A DNA stretch of 64,000 nt from Phymorhynchus buccinoides (taxonomy: Eukaryota > Mollusca > Gastropoda > Neogastropoda > Raphitomidae). The stretch is from assembly GCA_017654935.2 (NCBI GenBank), contig CM065690.1, positions 16,754,703-16,818,702 on the forward strand, in the 5' to 3' direction. Shown here one piece after another: positions 1-10,589 of this stretch; positions within the stretch are counted from its first letter, which is position 1, and each line of letters opens with the position of its first letter. Under the pieces are notes generated by a model, which worked only from the letters and a program-made list of their open reading frames with translations, made no database searches and was not told the DNA's origin. The translations under genes and the position numbers were made by a program.

Positions 1-629
1 GCCCAGTACCTGAATGTTCCGGCCTTGTTGACGGCCTCCATTCTGGCGGCTTCCCTCAGCAGCCAATGCTGGGCCTCAAAGGCTCGCTGCTCCCTCTCCT
101 CCAGGAGACGACCCACCCAGCCTCCCTAGCCCAGTACCTGAATGTTCCGGCCTTGTTGACGGCCTCCATTCTGGCGGCCTCCCTCAGCAGCCAATGCTGG
201 GCCTCAAAGGCTCGCTGCTCCCTCTCCTCCAGGAGACGACCCACCCAGCCTCCCTAGCCCAGTACCTGAAAGTTCCGGCCTTGTTGACGGCCTCCATTCT
301 GGCGGCCTCCCTCAGCAGCCAATGCTGGGCCTCAAAGGCTCGCTGCTCCCTCTCCTCCAGGAGACGACCCACCCAGCCTCCCTAGCCCAGTACCTGAATG
401 TTCCGGCCTTGTTGACGGCCTCCATTCTGGCGGCCTCCCTCAGCAGCCAATGCTGGGCCTCAAAGGCTCGCTGCTCCCTCTCCTCCAGGAGACGACCCAC
501 CCAGCCTCCCTAGCCCAGTACCTGAATGTTCCGGCCTTGTTGACGGCCTCCATTCTGGCGGCTTCCCTCAGCAGCCAATGCTGGGCCTCAAAGGCTCGCT
601 GCTCCCTCTCCTCCAGGAGACGACCCACC
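1..629 (-). repeat. 128-base tandem array copying exon 31 end and donor, 4.9 copies
   Basis: The period is exactly 128 (GCCCAGTACCTGAATGTTCC at 1, 129, 257, 385 and 513). Each unit has 108 bases of the exon end (GRLLEE to NKAGTF) and 20 bases of intron starting at the GTACTG donor. Copies differ at two or three positions only. Identity stops at about 629 inside exon 31. The array may continue left of the window. 128 is not a multiple of 3, so read-through shifts frame and soon stops. Confidence 0.96.
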
Positions 630-663
630 AGCGTCAGTAGGCCATGGAAGAAGGCTTCGTTCT
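522..663 (-). CDS. RNF213: RNF213-like exon 31 (last exon in window)
   Basis: The exon encodes ENEAFFHGLLTLVGRLLEER, EQRAFEAQHWLLREAARMEA and VNKAGTF plus two bases. The acceptor is GTGCAG and the donor GTACTG. Its phase (two bases in) completes the split codon of exon 30. The charged helical sequence is consistent with a later helical part of RNF213. The donor half is repeated downstream four more times, to the window edge. Confidence 0.87.
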
Positions 664-959
664 CTGCACACCGACGAAGCAAAACTAAGATGCATTATAA
701 AAAAAGGGACAGAGCGTGTGTGTGTGTCGTTTCACGCCGCTTGTGTGCGAGTTGGCTGCAAAGGAGTGCTTGCAGCGGGAAAGGAGGAATGAAAGATTGT
801 AAGGGTGGCAGGTAGAGAACGATTCCGGAGCGAACATGAGCGGGGGGACCAAGTGGCTCTGCTTGCAGTGAGAGAGGGGGAGGGGGGTGAACAAAAAGTG
901 ACAATGGAAGAACGGGTTTCACAATGTGTGTTAAGCACAAGCGGGTGTGTGGCATGCAC

Positions 960-1290
960 TGTGCCCTCCTCCGTATCCATCACCACCCTCACCTGCCTTA
1001 CCTACACAAGATCAGCATACCTTCAATGAGGTGCAGCAGTAGGGCGATGCGTTGTGTGGTGCGCGCAGTGCCCTCCTCCGTATCCCTCACCACCCCCACC
1101 TGCCTTACCAACACAAGAGCAACATACCTTCAATGAGGTGCAGCAGTAGAGCGATGCGTTGTGGTGCCCGCTGTGCCCTCCTCAATATCCCTCACCTGCC
1201 TTACCAACACAAGAGCAACATACCTTCAATGAGGTACAGCAGTAGGGTGATGCGTTGTGTGGCGCGTGCTGTGCCCTCCTCCGTATCCCT
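960..1290 (-). repeat. About 107-base tandem copies of exon 30 end and donor
   Basis: Plus-strand CTTCAATGAG occurs at 1021, 1128 and 1224, each preceded by an ATAC donor and followed by GTGCAGCAGTAG or GTACAGCAGTAG and a CCCTCCTCCGTATCC block. Copy spacings are 107 and 96 bases, with a partial unit on the left. Only the rightmost copy belongs to the intact exon. Confidence 0.92.
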
Positions 1291-1536
1291 CACCACCCCC
1301 ACCGCTGCCTGCACCGACGATAGCAGCAGCTGTTTGATGAACTGGAGGTCGAATCCCACCTCCTCCGCCTTCCCCTCCTCTTCAAAGCCGACCGCGGGGC
1401 CAATGGGGAAGCCTTGGAGGGATGATGGTGGTGATGGTGGTGATGTTGATGAGTCCACCACCATGTGGATCTGAACCTCACTGGGGTCCACTTCCATCTG
1501 TGCGCATAACAAGTCGACAAAAATGTCTGTAAATAA
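1224..1536 (-). CDS. RNF213: RNF213-like exon 30
   Basis: The exon encodes LFTDIFVDLLCAQMEVDPSE, VQIHMVVDSSTSPPSPPSSL, FDLQFIKQLLLSSVQAAVG and ITLLLYLIE plus one base. The acceptor is CTCCCAG and the donor GTATGT. The frame joins exon 31 as YLIEENEAFFHG. It follows the IDDL block by position, but I recognise less direct similarity here. Its end and donor are tandemly copied into the next intron. Confidence 0.85.
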
Positions 1537-2033
1537 CTGGGAGAAAACATCATAATCCGGAATCCTACACTACAACAGAGCAAAAAATGTTCAAAACTGA
1601 CCCAGAGCAGCTTCAAAACCAGCAACCAAAGGATCACAAAGGTAGACAATCTATAAACATATACATTCCCCTAACGAACACAATCCACCCTATCAAAACC
1701 TCAAGCTAGTATGCCTTGTTTGTCAGACTTTTTTTTTTTCTGTAGCTAAGTGCTCATGAAACAGTAATATTAACCTTATATCCTGAAACCAGTCAACACA
1801 TCCTGATCCAGTCTCGGCTTTAACATACCAATTCTTCACCCCTTCTTCGTCGATACTTGTTAGCCATATTTTATGCACTATAGACGCTTCACACTATAAA
1901 GCACTCCAACAACTGCACCCCCGCTTGCGCGCTCGCTTTCATACAACCATCCACCCTTCCCACCAATATCCCATCTCATCACAGCACTTTGGCAATAAAA
2001 CACAAGACCCTATTTGAACAATCAAACCAAACA

Positions 2034-2065
<32 letters not shown>

Positions 2066-2200
2066 TCTCTCCCCCTCTCTCCCCTCCCCTGTCCCTCCCC
2101 TCTCCTCCTCTCTCCATCCCCTCCCCCCGTCTCTCCCTCACCCTCTCCCACCATCTACCCCCCCTCTCCAAACCCACCCTCTCTCCAAACCCACCTGATA
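2034..2200. repeat. TC-rich simple repeat
   Basis: A CTCTCT tract grading into CCCCTCTCC-rich sequence, in the intron between exons 29 and 30. The rest of 1540-2253 shows no gene. Confidence 0.9.
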
Positions 2201-2253
2201 GTCTTCTATATATTATGAATAAAGCAATCAATCTCACATTGCAGAGAACTTAC

Positions 2254-2643
2254 CTCTTCTGGGTCCACCAGTCCTGCGTGGTTTGGGTTGCCGTCTTGCT
2301 CCATAAGTTCAGAATCCGCCACAGAGTCTCCATCCGCACAGACAGCACCCCTCTCCTCCTTCCCCGCTGACCACTGGTCTCCGGCAGGACCGGCGACACT
2401 CCGCTGACCGACAGACCCAGCGTCCCCGAGCGGACTGCCCAATGACCACTGGTCTGTGGCAGGGCTGGCGACGTTCCGCTGACCGTCTGACCCAGTGTCC
2501 CCGTCCGGGGTGGCGGTGGTCAGGCGGCGTATGGTGGCCATCAGCAGCTGGGCAGGGCTGCGGGTCTGCAGCTCAGTGACCAGGGGCACAGGGCGCTCCG
2601 TGGGTCGAAGGTCGTCGATGTGCAGGCAGTGCCAGTTGCCTCC
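2254..2643 (-). CDS. RNF213: RNF213-like exon 29 with a duplicated low-complexity insert
   Basis: The exon encodes GGNWHCLHIDDLRPTERPVP, LVTELQTRSPAQLLMATIRR, an insert, and ends NHAGLVDPEE. GG-x-WxCxxIDxL follows FxGF in RNF213. The insert holds two in-frame copies of about 25 residues: GDTGSDGQRNVASPATDQWS and GDAGSVGQRSVAGPAGDQWS. The acceptor is AAACAG and the donor GTAAGT, phase 0 on both sides. Confidence 0.92.
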
Positions 2644-3291
2644 CTGTTTGTGGAGAAAGGATCAGGGTGTCTGGACTTCAAATCAGACAATGCAACCATA
2701 TTTTCTGTTAAATGTTTCTTGTATATTTTCTGTTAAATTTTGCTGAATTTTTCTTGTATCTTATCCTTTTGAATTTGCTTCATTATTTGTAATCTACATT
2801 TTCCTTTCAGTTTTGATGCATTATTATCTGCAAATTACAAAAATTACCCAAGACAACAAGCTGTTGAATAAAGATCAAATTAACAATAAAATATACATTG
2901 CATAGCATTTCGGTTATATGTTTTGAATAAAAAGTAATGTGGCAGCTTCTTTGCTTTCGTGGAAAACACAATGAGCTCTCATCGGAACAGAATAACCATT
3001 GCTAAACTACTAGAGTTCTAAGTGAGACACAAGGCCTGCCACAAGAAAAGAAAGTCGTTGGTGTGTGTCCATGGTCAACCCAAGCTGAAAGAGGCCTACT
3101 ACATCTGGCAGTGCTGTATGTCTGCTCAAAACACACCGAGCCGAGAGCTGGGGATCTACCTGATGGTAGAGTAACTTCCCCTGTTTGACCGATTGAATTA
3201 GGCAAGATCACTCACACACACACACCATGAAATTACTCCCCTTCATTATTTCCAAACAATTCCTATTGCCACTCTCTTCATAAACTACTTT

Positions 3292-4616
3292 AACCCACTC
3301 GCCGCCAAAGTCACATTTTAGCACCACAGTGATTTAACCCTTTCACCGCCAACGTCGCATTTTAGCACCACAATGGTTTAACACCCATGTCACTCAAAGG
3401 CATCAAATCAGGACCTGTTATCCAAAGACCAAATTTTCTTAATGTTGGGAGGTAAGGATAGGCCTAATGTTATGCATGTCACAGAGGAATTCGCAATATT
3501 GCAGGCATTTTATTTTCTCTACCCAGTTAAGTTTAATGGTATTTTTTGGCTGAAAAAAGGCTGGCGGCGAAAGGGTTAACACCCATCATATAGTAATAAG
3601 CCAACTGTCCGTGTGTGTGTCTGTGTGTCTGAAACACGAAACGGGCCTTATAACTCCGCCGTTTTTCGACCGAATCGCTTCAAATTTGCTGTGAGCCCTA
3701 ACGGGCCGATGGCAACGGCAACCGAGGCGGCCGTGTCATTTGCGCGGTTCGGCAAATGCGCGAAACGCGCATCCGCCGGCCTCTCGGCGCCCGTATCTCC
3801 GGTGTTTCTCGACCGATTGCCTTCCAATTTGGCAGGAAGATCACCGGGGACGGTGACTATCCGTGTACCAACCCGGAAGCGAATCGGTTCAGAAACGCGC
3901 GCGCTATACGACTCCGCCGTTCCTTAACCGAATCGCTTCAAATTTGCTGTACTCAGCGTTACCAGTACTTGGCGTTACTGTTACTAGGCGTTACCATTAC
4001 TAGGCGTTACTGGGACTCGGCGTTGCGCTAGTGTGACTAAAAGGCATCAAATTGGGGTCTATTATCCAAAGACTCTATTGTCTTAGTTTTGGGAAGTAAG
4101 GATAGACCTTGTTAACCTTTTCACCACCAGCAGTTTTTAAGCCAACCTTTTAGGATTAAACTGATATCGGTAGAGGAAAGATTTTCTCTGAAATATTGGT
4201 GATTCCTCTCTGACATGCATAAAAACAGGACCCATCCTTACCTCCCAAAATTAAGAACAAAAGGTCATTGGTTAGCAGACCCTCATTTGATGCCTTTTAG
4301 TGACATGGGTGTTAATTTAACCCTTTCATCACCACTGTCGCCTCTTGGCACCACAATGATTTAACACCCATGTCACTAAAAGGCATCGAATGAGGGTCTG
4401 GTATCCAGTGACCTTATATATATATATGTTCTTACTTTTGAGAGGTAAGGATAGGCCCTGTTTTACATAGGTCACAGAGGAATCCCCAATATTGCAAACA
4501 AAATACTTTCTCTACCCGGGTAAGTTTAATGGTAAATTTTGGCTGAGAAATGGCTAACGTTGAAAGGGTTAAATCATTGTGGTGCCAAGAGGCGACAGTA
4601 GCTATTAAAGGGTTAA
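3292..4616. mobile_element. Nest of piggyBac-like TTAA short elements
   Basis: Elements of about 245 bases with ends TTAACCCTTTC / GAAAGGGTTAA and TTAA target sites. One intact copy is at about 3334-3577, sitting inside another that starts at 3292. A further intact copy at about 4318-4571 sits inside an opposite-orientation copy (4107 to 4616). The stretch 2644-3290 is AT-rich intron with nothing I recognise. Confidence 0.85.
3586..4031 (+). mobile_element. Helitron-like non-autonomous element
   Basis: Starts TCATATAGTA and ends with GC-rich stem-like GGCGTTGCG repeats and CTAG. It is flanked by A and T, with no target duplication. The host TTAA element reads CACCCA|TGTGACTAAAAGG across the insertion, which restores the family sequence. 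It has GGCGTTAC repeats near the 3' end and no transposase. Confidence 0.8.
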
Positions 4617-4653
4617 CTTCAGGCGCACACTAAGCAAGCAGGATCCAACTGAC

Positions 4654-4855
4654 CAGGAATCCGGTGAAGCAGGCCCCGGCCACCCGGGGCAGCTGGACGA
4701 TGAAGACCACGTGGTGGAGGGCGCAGCGGTCGGGCCGCTCGTTCTGCATGCAGTACTGCGCGCACTTCACCAGGCTCTGGTTCGAATCCCCGCTGTCGCA
4801 CTGCACCACCAGCAGCTTGGGGCCACGGGCGTCGCCGCCACTGCTGAAGAACAGT
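4654..4855 (-). CDS. RNF213: RNF213-like exon 28
   Basis: The exon encodes LFFSSGGDARGPKLLVVQCD, SGDSNQSLVKCAQYC, HHVVFIVQLPRVAG and CFTGFL. LLVxQCDSGDxN-x-x-L-x-x-CA-x-YC followed by VxFIxQLPR is a conserved RNF213 segment, a Walker-B-like strand in a degenerate AAA module (inference). The acceptor is CCACAG and the donor GTCAGT. Confidence 0.94.
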
Positions 4856-5033
4856 CTGTGGGAACAGTGAAACTGTGTAAAAAAATTGTGAGACGAAAGC
4901 TTGAAAAGCAATCCGAAACTTGACTAAAATGATCCTTCGTGTGCAGCCTCCCTTTAGGCATCCTTCCGAGTCCAATCAATGTACTTCTCCTGCCATTTCA
5001 GTCTGTCTGTCTGTCATTTAGATCACCCATTCA

Positions 5034-5947
5034 GACCTGCCAACTCCCTAACAGACCAGAGAGGAATGTTTGCAGCAGAAAAGAGGTATTGGCTGTGTAG
5101 ACCAAGGGAAGTAATCTAGTCTTGTTAAGACTATAACTTTTTGGTCTTTGGTAAATTGGCATTTGCTCCAAATTGGAAGGAATAACTCATTCGTAGTGAA
5201 ACGGTAACATGATAGAATAGATGAGGAATTTTGGGAGCTAAGTGTCTTACCTTTCGCGCGTAAACATAATTTGAAGCAAGCAATTTTCACCCTTGACAGT
5301 TGTGAACTTGTCTTGTTTAAAACAAGTCTTGTCTGGAAGTGTCACAACTGTTCCTAACACAATAGACGCTTTTGGTTTGTTCCTCTGTCCTTTTTATTTG
5401 GGCAGACCAAGACGGCTGGTGCCATAGATGACTTAAATAATGAGACTTGGAAGGAAGATAATGGATCAATTCAAGTTCATCTTTGTCCTCCTTTCCTTCT
5501 GTTGGCTTGAAAAAGTCGGTGACGGTGTAAGACGCTGAGAGGTAATGTGGCATTCAATGTCTTGACACCGGACATGGGAGACTTTTAAGTGTAGTGAGCA
5601 CATCATACATCAAGCATGATGCACACTCTTTTGATCTCTGAATGCACAGATACTTTTCCATGTAATCTTGGCAGAAATATTGGTCTATTCTTTCTTTTCT
5701 CCCCGGAGTCTCACACGCATCGATGTGTCAATCGCCATCTTGACAGAAGTGCGCAAACAGAAACTAGAAAGTCGGTTATATGCACAGCAGCTGTGCTGCT
5801 CTGTATATAAGACAATGAATTTGTGTGTTAAAAAAAAAGGGAGTTTAAGTTTTCAAAGCGGAATTTTATGGACTTGAGTGGAAGGGCGGAATAAATGTAG
5901 TCTGAGCGGAACAAATTCCGCTCAAAGCGGAAAGGTTGGCAGGTCTG
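5034..5947. mobile_element. Inverted-repeat element, hAT-like ends (CAGACCTGCCAAC)
   Basis: CAGACCTGCCAACTCC at the left matches the reverse complement of GGTTGGCAGGTCTG at the right. No intact transposase frame. It fills most of the intron between exons 27 and 28. Confidence 0.7.
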
Positions 5948-6143
5948 TGCATTTGAAAGGCTGATAAAATTGAAAATGACAAAAATAAGCACACACTTTC
6001 TTCCAGAGAAACTCAGCACAAATCAAAGATGCAAGGCTTTTCCAAATTAAGCGAGTCTGAAAAGGTTCAAATGAAAAAAGAATTTATGAAAGTTTCCAAA
6101 GATGTCTCGTGAACATGAGAAAAAAATAGAGCTTGTTAATGAC

Positions 6144-6204
<61 letters not shown>

Positions 6205-6702
6205 CATGTTTTTGCTTATACAATGTTCCCATCTGGAAATAAAATTTTGACTTGACTTGACTTGACACACACACGCACACACACATGCCCCCCTGCAAAC
6301 CATATACACATTGCATGCGCGCACATCCCTTCCCAAACTAAAACCAAGAAAACCAGGAATCATCTAACTGCACATAACTCCCCCAAATCCACTAACTCCA
6401 TATACAATACCCAGACCTGTTTATTCTACTCTTTTCCAGTAGTATTCTACTCAGTTTGGACCTCTATTACTCTTCAAAACTGATGATAAAGTTCTTTAAT
6501 TCTTCACTGCTACTCCTTTTCAGTGAACAATGTTTGATGGTTCTAATGAATAGGACTACCTACACATTTTACACCAAAACTACTCATTTCAGCTATCCAG
6601 ACTACTCGAGAGACTTGTGTAGAGGGTAACCAGGTCTGAATACCCCCCCACCATCTTTACCCACACCCTCCAATCTTCTACCCCTCCCTATTCCCTACAG
6701 AC

Positions 6703-6833
6703 CCCAGTTGCTGACGGAACTGCTGCTCGGTGTGGAAGGCCTGTAGAGAGAGCAGGGTGATGTCGTCCACTGGAAGAGCTCCGCACAGCTCCTGCCTGTC
6801 CTGCTCTGTCAGCAGCTTGGAGTGGGTTGTCAC
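6703..6833 (-). CDS. RNF213: RNF213-like exon 27
   Basis: The exon encodes VTTHSKLLTEQDRQELCGAL, PVDDITLLSL and FHTEQQFRQQL plus a split glycine. TTHSxLL followed by a helix and F-x-TE-x-x-F matches RNF213. The acceptor is ATGCAG and the donor GTCTGT (weak). Phase fits both neighbours. Confidence 0.9.
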
Positions 6834-6846
6834 CTGCATGCACAGT

Positions 6847-7027
6847 ACAGTGAAACCTCCCTTATAAGACCTTCAAAAATCATCCAAAATGAAGTCTTAC
6901 ACGGGAGGGGTCTTATAAGGGATGTAATTTCAATACTTACAAAGAAGGGTAATGTCTCAGAGAAGTAGGTCTTATGTGGGATGGAGTCTTATAATGGGAG
7001 GTCTTATAAGGGAGGTTCCACTGTAAT
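6847..7027. mobile_element. Mariner-like short element (TACAGTGGAACC family)
   Basis: ACAGTGAAACCTCCCTTATA and its inverse GGGAGGTTCCACTGTAATAC bound a 180-base element. A related copy is at 27632-27789, and larger relatives at 40553-41066 and 44962-46045. Confidence 0.8.
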
Positions 7028-7029
7028 AC

Positions 7030-7535
7030 CTCCCCCCAAAAAATGTCATGGGTAAAATTAGTATGTTAGTGTTCAACTATATGCATTAACTTCCCATTTG
7101 GGATTACTGGACAAAGGGAGGCAACCCAGTGAATCCCTATGAAAAAGAAAAGGGACCTCACTCTATCAACCGGAAGTCACCCATGATGAACTCCCTTGAT
7201 AGGTCAACCACCATAAAAGCCCATTCCTGCTTCCTGTCAATTATGAGCGCAGATGCGTCATGCTGCCGTTATGCGCCTAACCAAGAAATAGGCCCAGCAA
7301 GTCCGACTTCGGCCGGAGGAAATCTTTTTTGGAAGTTTTCCGTGAAGAAAGGGTGGGAGAATGGACCGGGAGAAGCAGAGAGACAATAGATGACAGTAAG
7401 CAAAGGAAAAAAGGCAGAGTCAAAGAGAGTGACAGATTGGAGGAAGCTACAAGCACAGAACTTCCAGAAGGTGGGGGAACTATTTATACAAAAGATCGCC
7501 TCCCAGTATCCTCTCGGGGGGGACAACAGCATGAT
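7030..7535 (-). repeat. Two dispersed repeats in the intron before exon 26
   Basis: 7030-7225 is shared with 22465-22632 (CTTCCCATTTGGGATTACTG and CCTCACTCTATCAACCGGAA). 7235-7535 is a minus-strand copy of a family recognised by GCAAAGG-AAA-AGGCAGAGTC, a GAACTTCCAGAAGGTGGGGG block and, in plus copies, a GAAGAAGAAG tail. Confidence 0.75.
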
Positions 7536-7556
7536 AACCCCCGCACAAAGTCAAAG

Positions 7557-7777
7557 CAGGGCTCCCAATCGTCCCGCAAAACAAGGGGTCCCAGGGACTC
7601 CTACACTTAACAGTATAGAGGGTCCTAGAGGCGGGATAGAGGGTCCCAGTGGCATTGCGAATGCTAAAAAGAATGTTCCTAGTGCATCCCCGGGGACCCC
7701 CTGCACATTCTTTTAGAGGGTCCTTTAGAATTTCAGTGCTTCATAGACCCCCAAATGGGGGTCCCTGGGAGCCCTGC
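7557..7777. mobile_element. Short inverted-repeat element, GGGCTCCC ends
   Basis: GGGCTCCCAATCGTCCCGC at the left; the right end reads GGGGGTCCCTGGGAGCCC. Further copies at about 48266-48463 and 59640-59843 share TTTTAGAGGGTCCTTTAGAA-type interiors. No coding capacity. Confidence 0.75.
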
Positions 7778-7794
7778 AAAGGCTATCTCCTTAC

Positions 7795-7977
7795 CTGCGC
7801 CATGATGGGTGTGGCGGGTGCAGAGCGGGCGTCGGTCAATCGGTGGAGCAGGTACTGCCGCAGGTGGTCGTGCTGCTGTTCCCCATGGTAGACATCCCCC
7901 CACTGCCCATCCTGGCAGCGAACCACGGCGTCAGGGGTGGCGCACCACAGCAGCAGCCGCCGGCACTCCTCCAGGAT
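7795..7977 (-). CDS. RNF213: RNF213-like exon 26
   Basis: Sixty-one codons encoding ILEECRRLLLWCATPDAVVR, CQDGQWGDVYHGEQQ and SAPATPIMAQ. LL-x-CATPDAVxR is a conserved RNF213 string. The acceptor is GAGCAG; an alternative start three bases upstream (after TTGAG) would only add Gln. The donor is GTAAGG. Confidence 0.92.
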
Positions 7978-8039
7978 CTGCTCAACCATCGCATTAATGA
8001 AAACGTGTTTTTGTTGTTGTTTCCTTTTATTCAACTTTT

Positions 8040-8324
8040 TTGGGGGGACAGCATAGTTTTTTCGGTGCTGTTCACTCCTCTGGTCCCGTCTATCTCTCCG
8101 AACTAGTAACTGTCTACACACCTGCTCGCTCCCTACGTTCTTCCTCTGACTGCTGCACACTCAAGGTTCCTCGGGTCCACACGAAATCGTTTGGTGAACG
8201 ATCCTTCTACTATTTAGCACCTCACTTATGGAATTCCCTCCCACAACATGTCCGCTCATCTGACTCTATCTCCGCCTTTCGCTCTGCCCTTAAAACTCAC
8301 TTGTTTCAGACATATTATGATTGA
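8040..8324 (+). pseudogene. LINE reverse transcriptase C-terminal tail
   Basis: The frame contains ARSLRSSSDCCTLKVP, then FGERSFYYLAPHLWNSLP and SAFRSALKTHLFQTYYD. This is the typical tail of CR1/L2-type non-LTR retrotransposon proteins. It is 5' truncated and followed by GT tracts and a GCACTATATAAATT-type 3' end near 8930. Confidence 0.85.
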
Positions 8325-8689
8325 TTAGTGTTTGTGTGTGAGGTGTGTGTGTGTGTGTGTGTGAGGGGGGGGGTCCGTTTTATTGCAGAAATCTTGTAAA
8401 AATGTATTTACAATTATTTTATGATTCGTATTTTGTATGTAGAATGTCTACGTCTTGTAATCTTTAAATGCTTGTAAATGAGGTAGAAGGCTATTTTTGT
8501 CTTTGCAAAATTTGTCTATTATAATTAGTCATGTAATTGGTCTGTCGATGGCAGTATGATTTTATTTCAAGTTGCAGTATTGTATTCAAACTTGATTGAG
8601 AATGTGAATGTGGTCTCTATGTTTCTTCTTAGAATGTTCATGTTGCAACTATTGTACTCTTGTATAACTGATTAATTGTGTGTGAGTGT

Positions 8690-8709
8690 GTGTGTGTGCA
8701 TGCATGTGT

Positions 8710-8794
<85 letters not shown>
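8690..8794. repeat. GT microsatellite
   Basis: An almost pure GT tract of about 100 bases, within the LINE 3' region. Confidence 0.95.
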
Positions 8795-8795
<1 letters not shown>

Positions 8796-9037
8796 GGAAG
8801 TAAGAGAACGTTGCATGCAAGCATCGTGCTTATTTTACTTTCTAATGATTAATTATTTGTTTGCCTTTAATGTTCTTGTTATCAATGTAAAGCGCACTGA
8901 GCTCATGTGAGAAAGAGCACTATATAAATTCCCATTATTATTTTAAACTTGTAATGGTCTTCGTTTTCTTTTTCTACATATCTCTCTCTCTCTCTCTCTT
9001 TTATAATTATATGTGTCCCAAACACTACCTTAACTTT

Positions 9038-9283
9038 TAAACCCTTTCATCGCCACTGTCGCCTCTTGGCACCACAATGATTGAACACCCATGTCACTGA
9101 AAGGCATCAAATGAGGGTCTGGTATACAGTGACCTTATGTTCTTAATTTTGGGAGGTAAGGATAGGCCTTATTTTATGCATGTCACAGAGGAATCCCCAA
9201 TATTGCAGACAAAATCTATTGTCTACCTGGGTAATTTTAATGGTAAATTTTGGCTGACGAATGGCTAGCATTGAAAGGGTTAA
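9038..9283. mobile_element. TTAA short element (TTAAACCCTTTCATCGCC)
   Basis: An intact copy of the family at 3.3-4.6 kb with GAAAGGGTTAA at its right end. Other copies are at 18354-18603, 25247-25915, 28106-28345, 33494-33721 and 54498-54745. Confidence 0.85.
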
Positions 9284-9289
9284 AGAGGT

Positions 9290-9725
9290 GTGGGTGTACA
9301 TTTTGACCAAATGACAACTTTTTTGTTGCCACTGGAAATACTTGGGCCACTGGTTTTTAACGATTTTGAATTATGAAAAAAAAAAACTCACAAATCACTC
9401 CAGCCATACACACAAACAAAACATACATAAACTAAAGGAGAAATGAAAGAAGATTACGGGTTTTTTACTTCCGGTTTAGACATAGGGAAGTGGTAGATCA
9501 GACATTTTTATATATAGACTTTATATAGAAAAACTCTACACCGACTGGCTTCCTCCACAACAAACCACTACAAAAGCAAAGTCAGAGGCAAAATTGTGGT
9601 CTAAGGGAGCGAAGCAAGTTAAGAAGTGACGAAGATTTACTTCCCTTGAAGCAAATGCATCAAATTGACAGCTATCTATTAATTCTGGACATATATGGCC
9701 AGAACGACTTGAATGAGTTAACACT
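9290..9725 (-). mobile_element. TTAACTCATTC short element, truncated copy
   Basis: Shares GACATAGGGAAGTGGTAGAT, AGGCAAAATTGTGGTCTAAG and AAGCAAATGCATCAAATTGA with copies at 28592-29109, 33722-34112, 39745-40109, 43377-43776, 49740-50195 and 54150-54500. Confidence 0.8.
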
Positions 9726-9959
9726 GGGTTTTACTACAAATAATGGAAGGCTTAACCCCTTCACTGCCAGAGACAAAAACTGAGAAATTATAGATTTTCT
9801 TCTCATGAAATTTGAATGAAAAGCTACACATCAATCTGAGGAAATGGTCTAGAAATATATGTATCTTTCCCCGATTTGTCTAAACAAAAAAACAACATCA
9901 TTCCAGGGCTATGACATAAAAAAAAAGTGATGACATCATCAATGACATCACACACTCTG

Positions 9960-10226
9960 TAGCAGTATACACAACAACAACAACAACAACATACAGTATT
10001 TATACGGCGCTGAATCTTGATAGAAATCAAATCAAAGCGCACACACACACACACGTTAGCATTCATAACGCATTCAAACAAAAATGCAATACAAAGCGAA
10101 CACACACGCATGACATAAATGGTATACAGCAGAAACAGAGAGAAGAGAAAGAGAGTGGAGCCTCAATGATGGGGGAACAGGTGGGTTTTGAGGTTAGATT
10201 TGAAAGCAGAGAGGGTCGGTCGCTGA
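9960..10226 (-). pseudogene. LINE 3' tail fragment
   Basis: Starts with CAACAACAACA and TTATACGGCGC. On the minus strand 10140-10226 reads LRQRPTLSAFKSNLKTHLFP, the LINE protein C-terminal pattern. The true coding end is lost in the 132-base duplication. Confidence 0.7.
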
Positions 10227-10490
10227 CGGAGGGAAAGAGGAAGTTTGGGGGCAGGCAGGCAGTGAAGGGGTTACAGACACTCTTCACCAGCTAACCTGTT
10301 CGTCGGTGACCTGGGTGGTTCCCACCTGCAGGGCGTCCCACACCTTGAGCACAATGGCCGGAGGGAAAGAGGAAGTTTGGGGGCAGGCAGGCAGCGAAGG
10401 GGTTACAGACACTCTTCACCAGCTAACCTGTTCGTCGGTGACCTGGGTGGTTCCCACCTGCAGGGCGTCCCACACCTTGAGCACAATGGC
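10227..10490 (-). repeat. 132-base tandem duplication covering the end of exon 25
   Basis: The strings GGGAAAGAGGAAG (10231 and 10363) and CTAACCTGTTCGTCGGTGAC (10291 and 10423) recur at exactly 132 bases. The downstream copy holds about 70 exon bases plus the donor and is almost identical to the true exon end, so the event is recent. It has no acceptor of its own. Confidence 0.93.
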
Positions 10491-10551
10491 TGGAGCGGTG
10501 TCAGGGTGGTAGCCCATGAACGCCTCGCCCACGCTCTCCTTCTTGCCCTCC
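10428..10551 (-). CDS. RNF213: RNF213-like exon 25
   Basis: The exon encodes EGKKESVGEAFMGYHPDTAP, AIVLKVWDALQ and GTTQVTDEQ. The acceptor is TTGCAG and the donor GTTAGC. The F-x-GYHPDT-A pattern followed by hydrophobic helices matches the RNF213 region after the RLEKHF block. Its donor half is duplicated 132 bases downstream. Confidence 0.92.
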
Positions 10552-10589
10552 CTGCAACGCGCACCAGGCCATGCCATACTCGACAGTAT

